Notes: generated by a model from the sequence alone, not told the origin. A DNA stretch of 64,000 bases from Jeotgalibacillus haloalkalitolerans (GCF_034427455.1 NZ_JAXQNN010000001.1:62001-126000), one strand, 5' to 3'. Positions 7,886 to 16,908 are shown, counted from the first letter of the stretch. Numbers and translations are program-made.

Positions 7886-9811
7886 ATCTAATTCGCACTC
7901 TGCTACTAAACTAGCTTTACTAGGCGACAAATCCTCATAATCTACCGACTTATTCAATCGTTCCCTAAAGTAATCATTCAACTTGGGATTCGTACAAAAC
8001 ACAAAACAACCCTTCTGTCCACGAGTCATCAGCGTCCTGTACGTATTACGAATAATCCGATCAGCCAAAGCCTGAGCTTTCTCCGGATCTTCTTTCGCCA
8101 TTGTTTTAATTCCTTTCAATGATTGATCCGTCTTTGCACGCTTTGTAAAATCAGTAATCACTTCACCATTTTCAAAACTGATATCCGGACCGATAATTAC
8201 GCCAACATAGTCAAACTCAAGCCCCTGTGAAGTATGAATGCAGCCTGCTTCAGCTACTGAATTCTGCTCAATTGCCCAGATACTATCTGAGAGGTTCCAG
8301 CTGATTTTAAAGTTGTGCTCAGGGATTTCAATGTCTTTGTGAAGCGTATTGTTACGTCCGTTTTTCGGCCATTCCCAGCAGTAGCCTGCGAGCATACGTG
8401 ATTTATTATTCTTTTTATTCAGTTCTTCAATGTCAGTCAGCATATGATTCGGGTCATCATACACTCTGAAGTCATAGTCAACGCCGCGATCATTTGCATT
8501 GGCAGTTTCACGAATCTGAAGAACATCATCCAGCCAGGCGATATAAGCATCTGATCCATCGCAGCGGAATTGTGAAGTGAGTTTGCCTTCAATCAATTCA
8601 GCATTCATGTCCGCAGCAAACTCTTTGATAAGATCAATGCTGCCGATATCTTTTAACGTTACTTTTTGATTTTCATCGATGAAAAAGATCGTAAATTTAG
8701 ATGCATGAATGGCTTCTTTTACCTGGTTCTCTCCAAGGTTCGCGAACAGACCTGATTTCTCGTTCAGTCGGTGCGCTTCGTCAATAATCAGCACGTCAAA
8801 TTCATCTTTTTCAGACTCAGTGAAGCTGCCGGAGCCTTTGAAGAGATTATCAATCTGCGTTTTCTTCATGGTGCCTTTAAGCTTCGAGGCATATACGTTA
8901 CGTGGTGCAGAGTTTTTGGATACATAGAGTGCAGTCAGTTCTTCGTTAATCAGGTTCACGAGCAGATTGACAGCCATCACTGACTTACCTGTTCCAGGAC
9001 CGCCTTCTATGACCATCACACGTTTCTGGCCGGTTTTAATGCTATCAAGCGCAAGATTTAGAGCTTCTTCGTAGAATACCTTCTGCTCATCAATCAGTAC
9101 AAACTCCTGATTTCCTTTCAGCATGTTGGCTAGTGAGTCCTGAAGAGATTTTGAAGGACGGATCTTACCATGCTCAATCTGATAAATCAGTCCATTGCGA
9201 TCACCAAAACGAACATACTTTTTAATAAAATCGCGCAGCTTTTGAATTTCACCTTTAGTAAAAACAGGTGCTTTTGCAATATGGTTAGCATAGTGTGGGT
9301 CAGTTAACGGATCATTTTCAGTTTGTCTGTAATTATGTAGATATGCACACGGATTCAGCAAAATATGCTGGTCCTGAACATTTTGATTAAAGTCTTCAAT
9401 CAGCGCTGCGTAGGACCATGCCTGATAGGAAGGGTGAGTCACAGTACGTTTGCCTCCACCAAGATAGGTAGAAACCAGCGCATCTTTACCCGTCACCTTC
9501 TCGATCTCAGACCATTGCTTCAGTTCAACGACTACTACATGGTCCTGTTTTCCGTCATGACCTGCGATAAGAAAATCCACACGCTTTGAGGTATTAGGGA
9601 TCTTAAATTCAATGGCTACAGCCGTATCATCTGGGATGTCGTCATCCTGCATTACATTCGACATTCTATGAAGAGAGTTTTCCCAGGAATTGATTTCGCT
9701 TTTTGATGTACGGCCGATTTTTTGTTGATAGGATTCGTATAGGCGTTCGACTAGGAGTTCGTTTGTGACGTCGGATATGAATTCGGTTTTACTGGCTTCG
9801 TATATGATCAT
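7880..9811 (-). CDS. PD-(D/E)XK nuclease-DUF2075 helicase fusion
   Basis: A 643-residue protein. Residues 75-100 carry a PD-(D/E)XK-type active site: D79 in KRVDFLI, then E96-L-K98 in VVVELKQW. From about residue 230 there is a DUF2075 superfamily 1 helicase/ATPase core with Walker A GGPGTGKS (270-277), DEAH at 344-347, the QFRCDGSDAY motif and a C-terminal HTSQGLEFDYVGV and TRGQKGCFVF. The combination predicts a DNA- or RNA-degrading ATP-driven effector, typical of defence loci. The stop codon sits just inside the shared terminator stem. Base composition is close to the host average, unlike the AIPR gene. Whether the two work together is inference from position. Confidence 0.8.
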   Translation of the reverse strand: MIIYEASKTEFISDVTNELLVERLYESYQQKIGRTSKSEINSWENSLHRMSNVMQDDDIPDDTAVAIEFKIPNTSKRVDFLIAGHDGKQDHVVVVELKQWSEIEKVTGKDALVSTYLGGGKRTVTHPSYQAWSYAALIEDFNQNVQDQHILLNPCAYLHNYRQTENDPLTDPHYANHIAKAPVFTKGEIQKLRDFIKKYVRFGDRNGLIYQIEHGKIRPSKSLQDSLANMLKGNQEFVLIDEQKVFYEEALNLALDSIKTGQKRVMVIEGGPGTGKSVMAVNLLVNLINEELTALYVSKNSAPRNVYASKLKGTMKKTQIDNLFKGSGSFTESEKDEFDVLIIDEAHRLNEKSGLFANLGENQVKEAIHASKFTIFFIDENQKVTLKDIGSIDLIKEFAADMNAELIEGKLTSQFRCDGSDAYIAWLDDVLQIRETANANDRGVDYDFRVYDDPNHMLTDIEELNKKNNKSRMLAGYCWEWPKNGRNNTLHKDIEIPEHNFKISWNLSDSIWAIEQNSVAEAGCIHTSQGLEFDYVGVIIGPDISFENGEVITDFTKRAKTDQSLKGIKTMAKEDPEKAQALADRIIRNTYRTLMTRGQKGCFVFCTNPKLNDYFRERLNKSVDYEDLSPSKASLVAECELDY

Positions 9812-9971
9812 TTTTTAGCCTCTATTCACTCGCTTTTTAGGAATTAAGTTCTATTATACTATATTTTAAAAAACCTAACAGATATCATTTTTTAAAAATA
9901 TTACATAAATAAGAAAAAATATGGTATATTTAAAATAGTTAAAAAGAATCAGTTAAAGGAGTGAGGAGCAA

Positions 9972-10862
9972 GTGAAGAAATCAATGTTCTGGCTTTTATT
10001 AATTGTTTCAATGTTGCTGGTAGCCTGTGGAGATGATAGTACAAGCGGAGAAGATATTCTTGAACCTGAGACTGCGGAAGCAGAAACAGAAAATAGTGAG
10101 TCTGGGGAAGAAGAGGAAGTCTCTAATGAAGACTCAAAAGGTATATTAGCAGAAGAAGATTATGATAAGTTGTACACCAACCCAGGTGATTACAAAGGTT
10201 ATGAGGTTGAAATGACCGGTAAAGTATTTATGGAACCTGAAAAAGATGGTGATGGTACATATTTTCAAATGTGGGCTGATCCTGAAAACAGTGAAAAGAA
10301 TACGATTATTGGAATTGATGATCCTTCATTAGATTTATCTAGTGAGGACTACGTAAAAATTAAAGGGGTAGTCCATGATGAATTCGAAGGGGAAAACGCA
10401 TTTGGTGGGATCGTAACGGCACCAATGGTTGCTGCAGAAAGCGTTGAAGTAGTGGACTATATCACAGCCATGTCTCCAACCCTTAAAGAAATCAGCCCTG
10501 CTCAGGAAATGAATCAGCATGACCTTATGATAACAGTTCAAAAAGTAGAGTTTGCAGAAAATCAAACGAGAGTGTATGTAAAAGTACAAAATAATACACA
10601 AGATTTAGCCTCATTTTATACTCATTCTGCTAGATTAATTGTTGGCAATCAGCAATTAGAATCTGATTATTTCGATTCATATTCGACAGGTTTGCCTGAA
10701 GTTCAATCGGATATTCTTCCAGGGATTGAAAGTGAAGGCGTTATTGTATATCCAGCAATTGATTTTGAGGCGACAGAATCAATGCAGTTTTATGCAGAAA
10801 CCTATAGTGATAATTATGAATTGGACTTTGAGCCGTATATTTTTGATATTGTAATTGAATAA
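9972..10862 (+). CDS. Lipoprotein with acidic linker and DUF4352-like C-terminal domain
   Basis: A 296-residue protein read from GTG, with GAGGAG upstream. The signal peptide MKKSMFWLLLIVSMLLVACG has lipobox LVAC. A Glu/Ser-rich linker (about residues 25-58) is followed by an OB-like segment (YKGYEVEMTGKVF ... DYVKIKGVV) and, from about residue 180, an immunoglobulin-like domain (HDLMITVQKVEFAENQTRVY) of the DUF4352 kind. It is probably a membrane-anchored surface protein of unknown function. It lies just beyond the putative defence insertion and ends in a strong hairpin terminator. Confidence 0.65.
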   Translation: MKKSMFWLLLIVSMLLVACGDDSTSGEDILEPETAEAETENSESGEEEEVSNEDSKGILAEEDYDKLYTNPGDYKGYEVEMTGKVFMEPEKDGDGTYFQMWADPENSEKNTIIGIDDPSLDLSSEDYVKIKGVVHDEFEGENAFGGIVTAPMVAAESVEVVDYITAMSPTLKEISPAQEMNQHDLMITVQKVEFAENQTRVYVKVQNNTQDLASFYTHSARLIVGNQQLESDYFDSYSTGLPEVQSDILPGIESEGVIVYPAIDFEATESMQFYAETYSDNYELDFEPYIFDIVIE

Positions 10863-10872
10863 ATCTCAATAG

Positions 10873-10918
10873 CTGATGAACCCACTCTTTTGCAAAAGAG
10901 TGGGTTCATCAGTTTTAT
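10873..10918 (+). terminator. Rho-independent terminator
   Basis: A perfect 19-bp stem starting CTGATGAACCCACTC, with a 2-nt GC loop, is followed by TTTTATATTT, immediately after the lipoprotein stop. Confidence 0.9.
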
Positions 10919-11046
10919 ATTTGTCTGATAACTATCTTAAATGATTTCTCTCACCTGCAATTCCCGACACAATAAAATCCACCCCACTTCCAAAATCTAA
11001 ACCTCACCCCTATAATAAAACTAACAAACGGTTTGGGGGTAAAACC

Positions 11047-11367
11047 ATGGAAAAGTCATTATCAATAATTTTTAAATCAAAGCCAGAATCATGGGAGTTT
11101 AGAGGAGATCCCTATTTATGGTGCGAATTAGAACAGGTTTTTGCCGATATACCAGCTCCTTGCTCAAAAGCGTGCTTTATCGACTATTTTGAAAAGTATT
11201 TTAAAAAACTTACAAATTACCCCTTCCATACTGAAGATGAATCAATTTTTGTGGAAAAATACGCACGAGGGGGCATGTCAAGTGGGCAGATTAGTATGGA
11301 ATTTTGGAGAGGAAAGGCTCTATTGCTTTTACTCAATCGATTAGAAAAACTAAATTTAGAGAAGTAG
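11047..11367 (+). CDS. Hypothetical 106-aa protein
   Basis: A soluble protein with no recognised family. It starts MEKSLSIIFKSKPESWEFRG and contains FRGDPYLWCELEQVF and the motif YARGGMSSGQISMEFW. Small Trp-rich proteins of this size are often immunity proteins or orphan cytosolic proteins, but nothing nearby supports a toxin. GGGGG lies 10 nt upstream of the ATG. The reading frame has normal codon use and no competing frame of equal quality. Confidence 0.5.
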   Translation: MEKSLSIIFKSKPESWEFRGDPYLWCELEQVFADIPAPCSKACFIDYFEKYFKKLTNYPFHTEDESIFVEKYARGGMSSGQISMEFWRGKALLLLLNRLEKLNLEK

Positions 11368-11508
11368 AGGTATTTGTATAATCTTTAGGAATATTTCCGC
11401 TAACCTTTAACTGATGGTATAAGATTCATTGCAATTTGAGAAGGGGAATATCTCCATTTTAGAAAATCTCATTTAGATATAGTACGGCGATATTTAAGTT
11501 TTATTTGA

Positions 11509-11560
11509 AGCTCGGGGATCCAGTTCTGCAATAAGCGGAGCGGACCTGGGCTTTTTTATT
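11509..11560 (+). terminator. Degenerate terminator, relative of the one at 12413-12464
   Basis: The module AAGTTTTATTTGAAGC ... GGGATC ... GCAATAAGCGGAG ... CCTGGGCTTTTTT has the same order of blocks as the terminator after the FG-GAP-like gene. The stem here is imperfect (AGCTCGGG/CCTGGGCT). No intact gene ends at it. Confidence 0.55.
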
Positions 11561-11564
11561 TGTT

Positions 11565-11705
11565 GTGACCAAAGGTTCTGTCCCATCCTTCATTCTGAGT
11601 GATGAAGCCGCAGCATATGTTTATGTTAGAACATTTGGGAATGGTGATTATAGTGTTTTGGAAAGGAGCATGCTATGTATAATCATTACACCGGGACTAA
11701 TATGA
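11565..11705 (+). pseudogene. Short open fragment, possible remnant
   Basis: From GTG, a 46-codon frame reads VTKGSVPSFILSDEAAAYVYVR and FGNGDYSVLERS, which looks protein-like, then runs 31 nt into the next gene in another frame and stops. It starts directly at the T-run of the preceding terminator and has no ribosome site. It may be the remains of a decayed gene or of a longer ancestor of the downstream ORF. Confidence 0.25.
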
Positions 11706-12403
11706 ATCCTCCAAATGTCGTTTCGTTTGCATATGGAGATGTAACCGGAGACAGAGTCCCTGACAATGTCTATTTAACCGGCATTATGACGCCGGATAGC
11801 CCATTTATTCAACAGATCACGCTGCTCGTTCAGGATGGCAGATCCGGCAGGTTCACAAGTATCCCGCTTCAGGAAAATGCTGGCTACAATCCGACTGTGT
11901 TCCTTGGGGATTTTACCGGGAATGGAGTAGATGACATTTTAATCAGTATTGCTACAGGCGGTAGTGGTGGAACAATGTACGTCTATATTTATTCCTTTTT
12001 GAATAACAACCCGCAATTATTATTTGATGTTGATGTCTATAATGAGCAGTATCAATATGAGGTGCATTATCAGGATGATTACAAAGTGGAAGTTGTCAGC
12101 TTGATCAATCATCAAACGTACATCATAGATATCTCACAAAGAGGCAGTGAATATTTAAGTGAGATATATGATGAAAATGGCAGGCTGAAGAGCCCGATTA
12201 CTGGATTTGTCAATCCTCTCAGTGGTTTATACCCTGTTGATTTTGATTCAGATAAACGATACGAGCTGCTGGCTTATCAGAAAATTGCCGGGAGATATAA
12301 TGCGGATTCGTTAGGGTATGTGTTGAATACGTTAGCATGGCTTGATCATCGGTTTGTTTTGCAGGATCAGAATGTTGCGATTTTTGGATATGAGAAAATT
12401 TAA
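11675..12403 (+). CDS. FG-GAP/VCBS-like repeat protein
   Basis: A 242-residue protein with FG-GAP/VCBS-like calcium-binding-type motifs: SFAYGDVTGDRVPDNVYLTG (about residues 17-36), VFLGDFTGNGVDDILISI (about 73-90) and PVDFDSDKRYELLAYQ (about 190-205). These D-x-D/N-x-D blades build beta-propellers. There is no signal peptide, so the protein is either cytosolic or associates with spores or the envelope by another route; similar Bacillales proteins remain uncharacterised. AAAGGAG sits 7 nt before the ATG. Confidence 0.65.
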   Translation: MYNHYTGTNMNPPNVVSFAYGDVTGDRVPDNVYLTGIMTPDSPFIQQITLLVQDGRSGRFTSIPLQENAGYNPTVFLGDFTGNGVDDILISIATGGSGGTMYVYIYSFLNNNPQLLFDVDVYNEQYQYEVHYQDDYKVEVVSLINHQTYIIDISQRGSEYLSEIYDENGRLKSPITGFVNPLSGLYPVDFDSDKRYELLAYQKIAGRYNADSLGYVLNTLAWLDHRFVLQDQNVAIFGYEKI

Positions 12404-12412
12404 GTTTTATTA

Positions 12413-12464
12413 AAGCCAGGGATCACTTTTGCAATCAGCGGAGTGGGGCCTGGCTTCTTTTTTG
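12413..12464 (+). terminator. Rho-independent terminator
   Basis: AAGCCAGG (12413-12420) pairs with CCTGGCTT (12449-12456), followed by CTTTTTTGTT, 10 nt after the FG-GAP-like gene. Confidence 0.8.
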
Positions 12465-12607
12465 TTAAGAGCAAATACTGAATGTGTCCAAATGTGTAAC
12501 GTGGGGTCATTTTTCTTCACAAAAAAATATTTTGTTCTATCACTTTTTTTGAAATTAAAGGTATTATAAAGTTAATATTGTAAATATTAGAAAAGGTAGG
12601 ATGACAA

Positions 12608-13315
12608 ATGAATATAACGCCTAACCATGATTTAACTAATGTGAAAGAACAGTTTATGGAAGGGTATATGACAGAGCCCGAAAAAGCGGCAGAACAGCAC
12701 CTTTTTGATGCCGTTGGGTCTGTCATGATGGTCGGAGATACAGTGATTCCGTTTACGAAGCTGCATACGTGGCCGCTGGTTGTGGTGTTGGAGGATGTAT
12801 TAAGCTGCGAGGAATGTGATCAGCTGATTCAATTATCGAGTGATAGAATGAAGCGCTCGAAGATTAGTAGTGATCGTGTTGTCAATCAGATGAGAACAAG
12901 TAGCGGCATGTTCTTTGAGGAGTCAGAAAATGATCTGGTCAATATCATTGAAAAGCGTCTTGCTAAGATCATGAATATTCCTGTCGAACACGCAGAGGGG
13001 TTACAGATCTTGAAATATACGCCGGGACAGGAGTATAAAGCGCACCATGATTACTTTTTGCCGACCAGTAAAGCCGCTTCAAATAATCGCATTAGCACAA
13101 TGGTCGTTTATTTGAATGAAGTGGAAGAGGGAGGAGAAACCTACTTTCCTGCATTAAATATCTCTATCACTCCTCAAAAGGGGTCAGCCGTCTATTTCGA
13201 ATACTTTTACAACAATGAAGAACTGAACCAACAAACGCTTCATGGCGGGGCACCTGTTATAAAAGGGGAAAAGTGGGTTGCAACACAGTGGATGAGGAGA
13301 AAACGTGTGCGGTGA
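12608..13315 (+). CDS. 2OG-Fe(II) dioxygenase, prolyl 4-hydroxylase type
   Basis: A 235-residue protein with the P4H active-site pattern: the iron ligands H-x-D in YKAHHDYF (about residue 144), the distal His in LNQQTLHGGAP (about 217), and the 2-oxoglutarate-binding Lys in IKGEKWVATQW. RTSSGMFFE and GGETYFPALN are also typical. It matches small bacterial prolyl hydroxylases that act on collagen-like or ribosomal/EF-Tu substrates; the substrate here is unknown. AAAAGGTAGGATG precedes the ATG. It is monocistronic. Confidence 0.85.
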   Translation: MNITPNHDLTNVKEQFMEGYMTEPEKAAEQHLFDAVGSVMMVGDTVIPFTKLHTWPLVVVLEDVLSCEECDQLIQLSSDRMKRSKISSDRVVNQMRTSSGMFFEESENDLVNIIEKRLAKIMNIPVEHAEGLQILKYTPGQEYKAHHDYFLPTSKAASNNRISTMVVYLNEVEEGGETYFPALNISITPQKGSAVYFEYFYNNEELNQQTLHGGAPVIKGEKWVATQWMRRKRVR

Positions 13316-13535
13316 TAATGAGAAACATTTCCTGTCCTATACACAATGTCCATACAATTCATTTACGTTAAATGATCTGAAAAAGTATATAAAACAGTGA
13401 TATATTGAATCACTGCTTCATCAGCTCATAGGATGATAGCTGATATAAATTCTTTTTAAAGCCCGGGAACCTATCTCCACATTACGTGGAGCATCCCCGG
13501 GTTTTTATGTTGTTTGAGTTTCATCAGCTTTACTA
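13316..13535. other. Intergenic stretch with hairpins and a convergent terminator
   Basis: It contains small stems (CAGTGATATATTGAATCACTG at 13396-13416, then TCAGCTCATAGGATGATAGCTGA) and a terminator stem whose arms are GCCCGGG (13461) and CCCCGGG (13495) with a T-run, ending near 13507. No ORF is supported. Confidence 0.5.
13459..13508. terminator. Terminator between convergent genes
   Basis: AAAGCCCGGG / CCCCGGGTTTTTAT with an inner CTCCAC/GTGGAG stem. It serves the dioxygenase gene and possibly the convergent amidohydrolase gene. Confidence 0.75.
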
Positions 13536-14750
13536 TTACCCCTCCATCAAAAACTGCCTCCCCTTCCCAAACACAGCATTAATAGGCTTTCTCCTTGCAA
13601 TCGCTTCTGCACTGCAGCTTGCATCTACAAGAATGAATGAAGCAGTATCGCCTGGCTTTGGCCATTGCTGCTGACCTTCTGCTGAGAGAGGTGTGATGCC
13701 ACCTGTTGCATATTTCAGTAACTGATTTAACCCGACTTCATCGCTGATCCCGAAGCGTTCTCCGAGTGTGGCGAGTTTATCAATCGTATTTCCAGTGCCA
13801 AAAGGTGACCAGTGATCTGTAATGCTGTCATGACCAACTGAGACTGGAATTCCTGCTTTCCATAGAGCCGGGATTGGAATTGTGGGACGATTAATTGGCA
13901 CACTGGTCGTCACATCAATTTTTGCGTCGTTCAGTATGCCAGTCAGCTGCTGCAGCCGTCTTTCCTTCAGGTCGCCCAGCGCCAGTGCATGGCTGATCGT
14001 GACGCGACCTTCATAGCCATTCTTTTTGACTAAGTCAGCGATTTGCTCCATTTCAAAAGCGCCGAGTGAATCCGGATCGTGGAGGTGAATGTCGATGTCT
14101 TTATCATAATCCTGCGCAATGGCAAACATCGTTTCAAGAGAATGATTAATGTTGCGGTCCACGGTTGCAGGGTCCACGCCTCCCACGTGAGTAGCTCCGT
14201 GCTCCATCGCCTGACGGACGAGGGATTCAGCGTTGCTTCTTAAGAGCCCGTGCTGCGGGAAAGCGACAATTTCATATGTCAGGTAATCTTCATACGCTTC
14301 AAGTGCGCGGACTGTGGCTTTTAGGTTTTCAATCCCTGAAACTGGATCAATATTGCAGTGCGTGCGGATATGGGTATGACCATTTTGCAAAAGCAGTTCA
14401 ATCATCTTCTTTGCACGTTCCTCTGCTACAGGAAGCTGTTCCTTCAGGATGGTCTGTTCTTCCTCAATCCGGGTAAAGATGCCGTTAACAGCGGGCTCCA
14501 CAGCTTTCCACGGACCTGAGTAATACGTCTTATCAATATGAATATGCATCTCCCGGAACGCAGGCAGCAGCAGTGCGCCTTCTGCATCAATCACGGGAAG
14601 GTCGGTTTGAGCAGGATAAGTTGATGTCACTTCAGTAATCGTCTCATGCTCAATTTTCAGATGCGCCGTTTCAGTACAGGTTTTAGTCACCCGGTCATCA
14701 TGATTAAATCCGGTTTCAATCGTTGCATTTATAATCCAATAACCATTCAT
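13536..14750 (-). CDS. Amidohydrolase, cytosine deaminase-like
   Basis: A 404-residue metal-dependent hydrolase. The metal-binding HIHIDKTYYSG (about residue 68), THCNIDPVSG (about 135), DIHLHDPDSL (about 205), ISHALALGDL and VSVGHDSITDHWSP segments match the CodA/AtzC branch of the amidohydrolase superfamily. Enzymes of this branch deaminate cytosine, isoguanine, creatinine-like or related cyclic amidines; the exact substrate is not determinable. GGAGGT precedes the ATG by 5 nt. No transporter or purine/pyrimidine gene is adjacent. Confidence 0.8.
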   Translation of the reverse strand: MNGYWIINATIETGFNHDDRVTKTCTETAHLKIEHETITEVTSTYPAQTDLPVIDAEGALLLPAFREMHIHIDKTYYSGPWKAVEPAVNGIFTRIEEEQTILKEQLPVAEERAKKMIELLLQNGHTHIRTHCNIDPVSGIENLKATVRALEAYEDYLTYEIVAFPQHGLLRSNAESLVRQAMEHGATHVGGVDPATVDRNINHSLETMFAIAQDYDKDIDIHLHDPDSLGAFEMEQIADLVKKNGYEGRVTISHALALGDLKERRLQQLTGILNDAKIDVTTSVPINRPTIPIPALWKAGIPVSVGHDSITDHWSPFGTGNTIDKLATLGERFGISDEVGLNQLLKYATGGITPLSAEGQQQWPKPGDTASFILVDASCSAEAIARRKPINAVFGKGRQFLMEG

Positions 14751-14889
14751 AAAGTACCTCCAGTATGCTCAACGTTTTCTATCATTGTAAAAGGTAGATT
14801 GTGAAAAATACAAATCAACCATTGATTTAACACTTTTGGAAAATGATATAATAATGTTCAATGTTGATTTATATAAAGGAGCTGCTCAA

Positions 14890-15330
14890 TTGAAAAAGCA
14901 CCTTACCATCCTAACTTTCATAGCTGTTGTTCTAACCGCCTGCAGCAGCGAGCCATTAATCGAAATGGACCAGGACACCAGCTATATTCAATATCTGCCA
15001 CAGGAAGAAGAGCTTGAGGTATTTGTCAGGTATCTGAATCATTCTAATCGGCCTGTCGATTTTTGCGTAGAGATTTTATTTGATGATGAGGATATATGGG
15101 CTGCATTCCCTTATGAACGGTATGTAATATCGTGTGATCCGGAAGATCCTAAAGCTTATGGTGAAACGTCTGGAGAGCTAACAATTCTACCTAATAATGA
15201 ATTTGTAGTCGGCAGAAATATGTCTCACCACAATGGAATCGATGAATCTTTATTACCTGGCAACGTCAGAGTCCGGTTATTTAATGATGATGGATTTGAA
15301 TTAATTGAACCATTGAACGTATTGAACTGA
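14890..15330 (+). CDS. Putative lipoprotein, 146 aa
   Basis: The start is set at TTG because AAAGGAG lies 8 nt upstream and the product then begins with a proper lipoprotein signal: MKKHLTILTFIAVVLTACSS (lipobox LTAC). An upstream in-frame ATG would place the signal peptide internally. The mature domain (FVRYLNHSNRPVDFCVEILF ... VRVRLFNDDGFELIEPL) looks like an immunoglobulin-like beta fold. No named family is recognised. It is followed by another membrane-associated gene 33 nt downstream. Confidence 0.55.
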   Translation: MKKHLTILTFIAVVLTACSSEPLIEMDQDTSYIQYLPQEEELEVFVRYLNHSNRPVDFCVEILFDDEDIWAAFPYERYVISCDPEDPKAYGETSGELTILPNNEFVVGRNMSHHNGIDESLLPGNVRVRLFNDDGFELIEPLNVLN

Positions 15331-15363
15331 TCGATAACAAGACGTACTTTTAGGAGCTTTGTT

Positions 15364-15942
15364 ATGAAAGAAATATCAATTAACTATTTTAATACTAAAA
15401 AAGGTTGTATTCAGTTGATGAAGCATCTGCCTTACAATCGATTTATTTTTTATTTTGGCTGTGCGTTATTTTTAATGATTGGCATTTTTGAATTCCAGAA
15501 GTCTGCAGAGGTTGCCAGACGGGTTGCTGATGGAAATGCTTCAGAGGAATTGATACTGCTGGTCATTTCCGTTTTGATTGAAGGGGTTCGTTTCTTACTG
15601 TCTGTAGCCGTCATCTACTTCTTAGGCAGACTGATCAACCGCATAAAGGGAAATCACCTCTATAACAAACATATCAGCAGCTCAACCTATCCGATACATT
15701 ACAGAGAAGGTGATCCGTTTATTTCAATAGGAGAAAAAAGAAGAAGGTTTCCGCTGGATGATAAGCTGACGATAGTTGCGACTCAGGATTATTATTTATT
15801 TTATAGTGGGAAACCATGGAAGCTGGATACGTTCCTGATTAACCGGGACCAAGAGAGTGATCCGGTGTATCGCAGTAAGTTGGATAAATTGATTCAACTG
15901 GTGATAGAGCAAGAAGGAGTTAATTTTAAAAAGAGGAAATAA
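15364..15942 (+). CDS. Hypothetical membrane protein, 192 aa
   Basis: It has two hydrophobic helices, about residues 27-43 (RFIFYFGCALFLMIGIF) and 60-87 (a long segment with LLVISVLI and FLLSVAVIYFLG), followed by a basic cytosolic-type C-terminal half of about 100 residues. AGGAGC is 6 nt upstream of the ATG; an internal ATG at residue 19 is a possible alternative. No family is recognised. It is probably co-transcribed with the preceding lipoprotein gene. Confidence 0.5.
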   Translation: MKEISINYFNTKKGCIQLMKHLPYNRFIFYFGCALFLMIGIFEFQKSAEVARRVADGNASEELILLVISVLIEGVRFLLSVAVIYFLGRLINRIKGNHLYNKHISSSTYPIHYREGDPFISIGEKRRRFPLDDKLTIVATQDYYLFYSGKPWKLDTFLINRDQESDPVYRSKLDKLIQLVIEQEGVNFKKRK

Positions 15943-16093
15943 ATATGAGGTCGGAGAAGCAACTTCCGTAAACTTATTACTAAGTCTGATCAGATCTCAA
16001 CTATGGTTATCTACAAAATCTGTCTCACCATTTCACACACCTGTGCTATACTTAAACAAGTATTATAAATACATCTTTAGGAGGCTCAAACAC

Positions 16094-16789
16094 ATGTATG
16101 CAGAAACTAAACCAATTTCAGACGACCTGAAAGAACTACTGTCACTGCCTCATCATGTGAAGACCTTCGCTAAAGATCGTTATTTATTCCGTGAAAGTGA
16201 TCAGATTCAACACCTCTTTTTTATCACGAAAGGAAAGGTCCAGCTGAGTAAAATGAATTCAGATGGGCGTGAGCTGACGCTTCGGATTTGCGGGCAGAAT
16301 CAGCTGCTTGGGGAAGTGTATTTATACGCTGAGGATGCGACGTACATGCTGGATGCGAAGGTAAAAGAGGACGTGGAGTGCTACCTGTACCCAATTCATG
16401 AGCTTGAAGCGGAGTTTAATCAAAATCCGAAACTCGCTGCTGCTTTTATGAAATGGATGTGCCTGAATCAGCGGAAGACCCAGACCCGCTTCCGTGATCT
16501 GCTGCTTCACGGAAAAAAGGGTGCCCTTTATTCCACATTAATCCGATTATCCAACAGCTATGGCATTCAAAAGTCAGAGGGAATCTTAATTGACGTATCC
16601 CTCACAAACCAGGACCTCGCCAACTTCTGCGGAATGGCACGCGAAGTGGCAAACCGGATGCTATCCGAACTGAAAAAACAGGAAATCATCTCTATATGCG
16701 ACGGAAAAATCCTCATCCGCGACCTCGCCTACCTAAAAAACGAAATCCAATGCGAAAACTGTCCACTCACACTTTGCCGCATTGACTAA
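16094..16789 (+). CDS. fnr: Crp/Fnr-family oxygen sensor, Fnr-type
   Basis: A 231-residue regulator. The cyclic-nucleotide-binding-like beta barrel spans about residues 20-130 (RYLFRESDQIQHLFFITKGK), and the DNA-binding helix-turn-helix is at about 175-200 (TNQDLANFCGMAREVANRML). The last residues, CENCPLTLCRID, form a C-x2-C-x4-C cluster. This spacing equals that of the three Cys of B. subtilis Fnr (C227, C230, C235), which with an Asp hold a [4Fe-4S] cluster needed for anaerobic DNA binding. AGGAGG fixes the start at this ATG rather than 51 nt upstream. A perfect Fnr box lies 310 nt beyond the gene. Confidence 0.8.
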   Translation: MYAETKPISDDLKELLSLPHHVKTFAKDRYLFRESDQIQHLFFITKGKVQLSKMNSDGRELTLRICGQNQLLGEVYLYAEDATYMLDAKVKEDVECYLYPIHELEAEFNQNPKLAAAFMKWMCLNQRKTQTRFRDLLLHGKKGALYSTLIRLSNSYGIQKSEGILIDVSLTNQDLANFCGMAREVANRMLSELKKQEIISICDGKILIRDLAYLKNEIQCENCPLTLCRID

Positions 16790-16792
16790 CCA

Positions 16793-16830
16793 ACTACTAC
16801 TCTCACACCAGAGAATAGTAGTTTTTTTAT
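16793..16830 (+). terminator. Terminator of the Fnr gene
   Basis: Stem ACTACTACTCTC / GAGAATAGTAGT followed by seven T. Confidence 0.85.
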
Positions 16831-16908
16831 TGCTTTTTTAATGAATCAATTAAAAGTTTAGCTAAAACATCTATTTTATAAATCACAACAATATACTGAA
16901 TAAAATCC

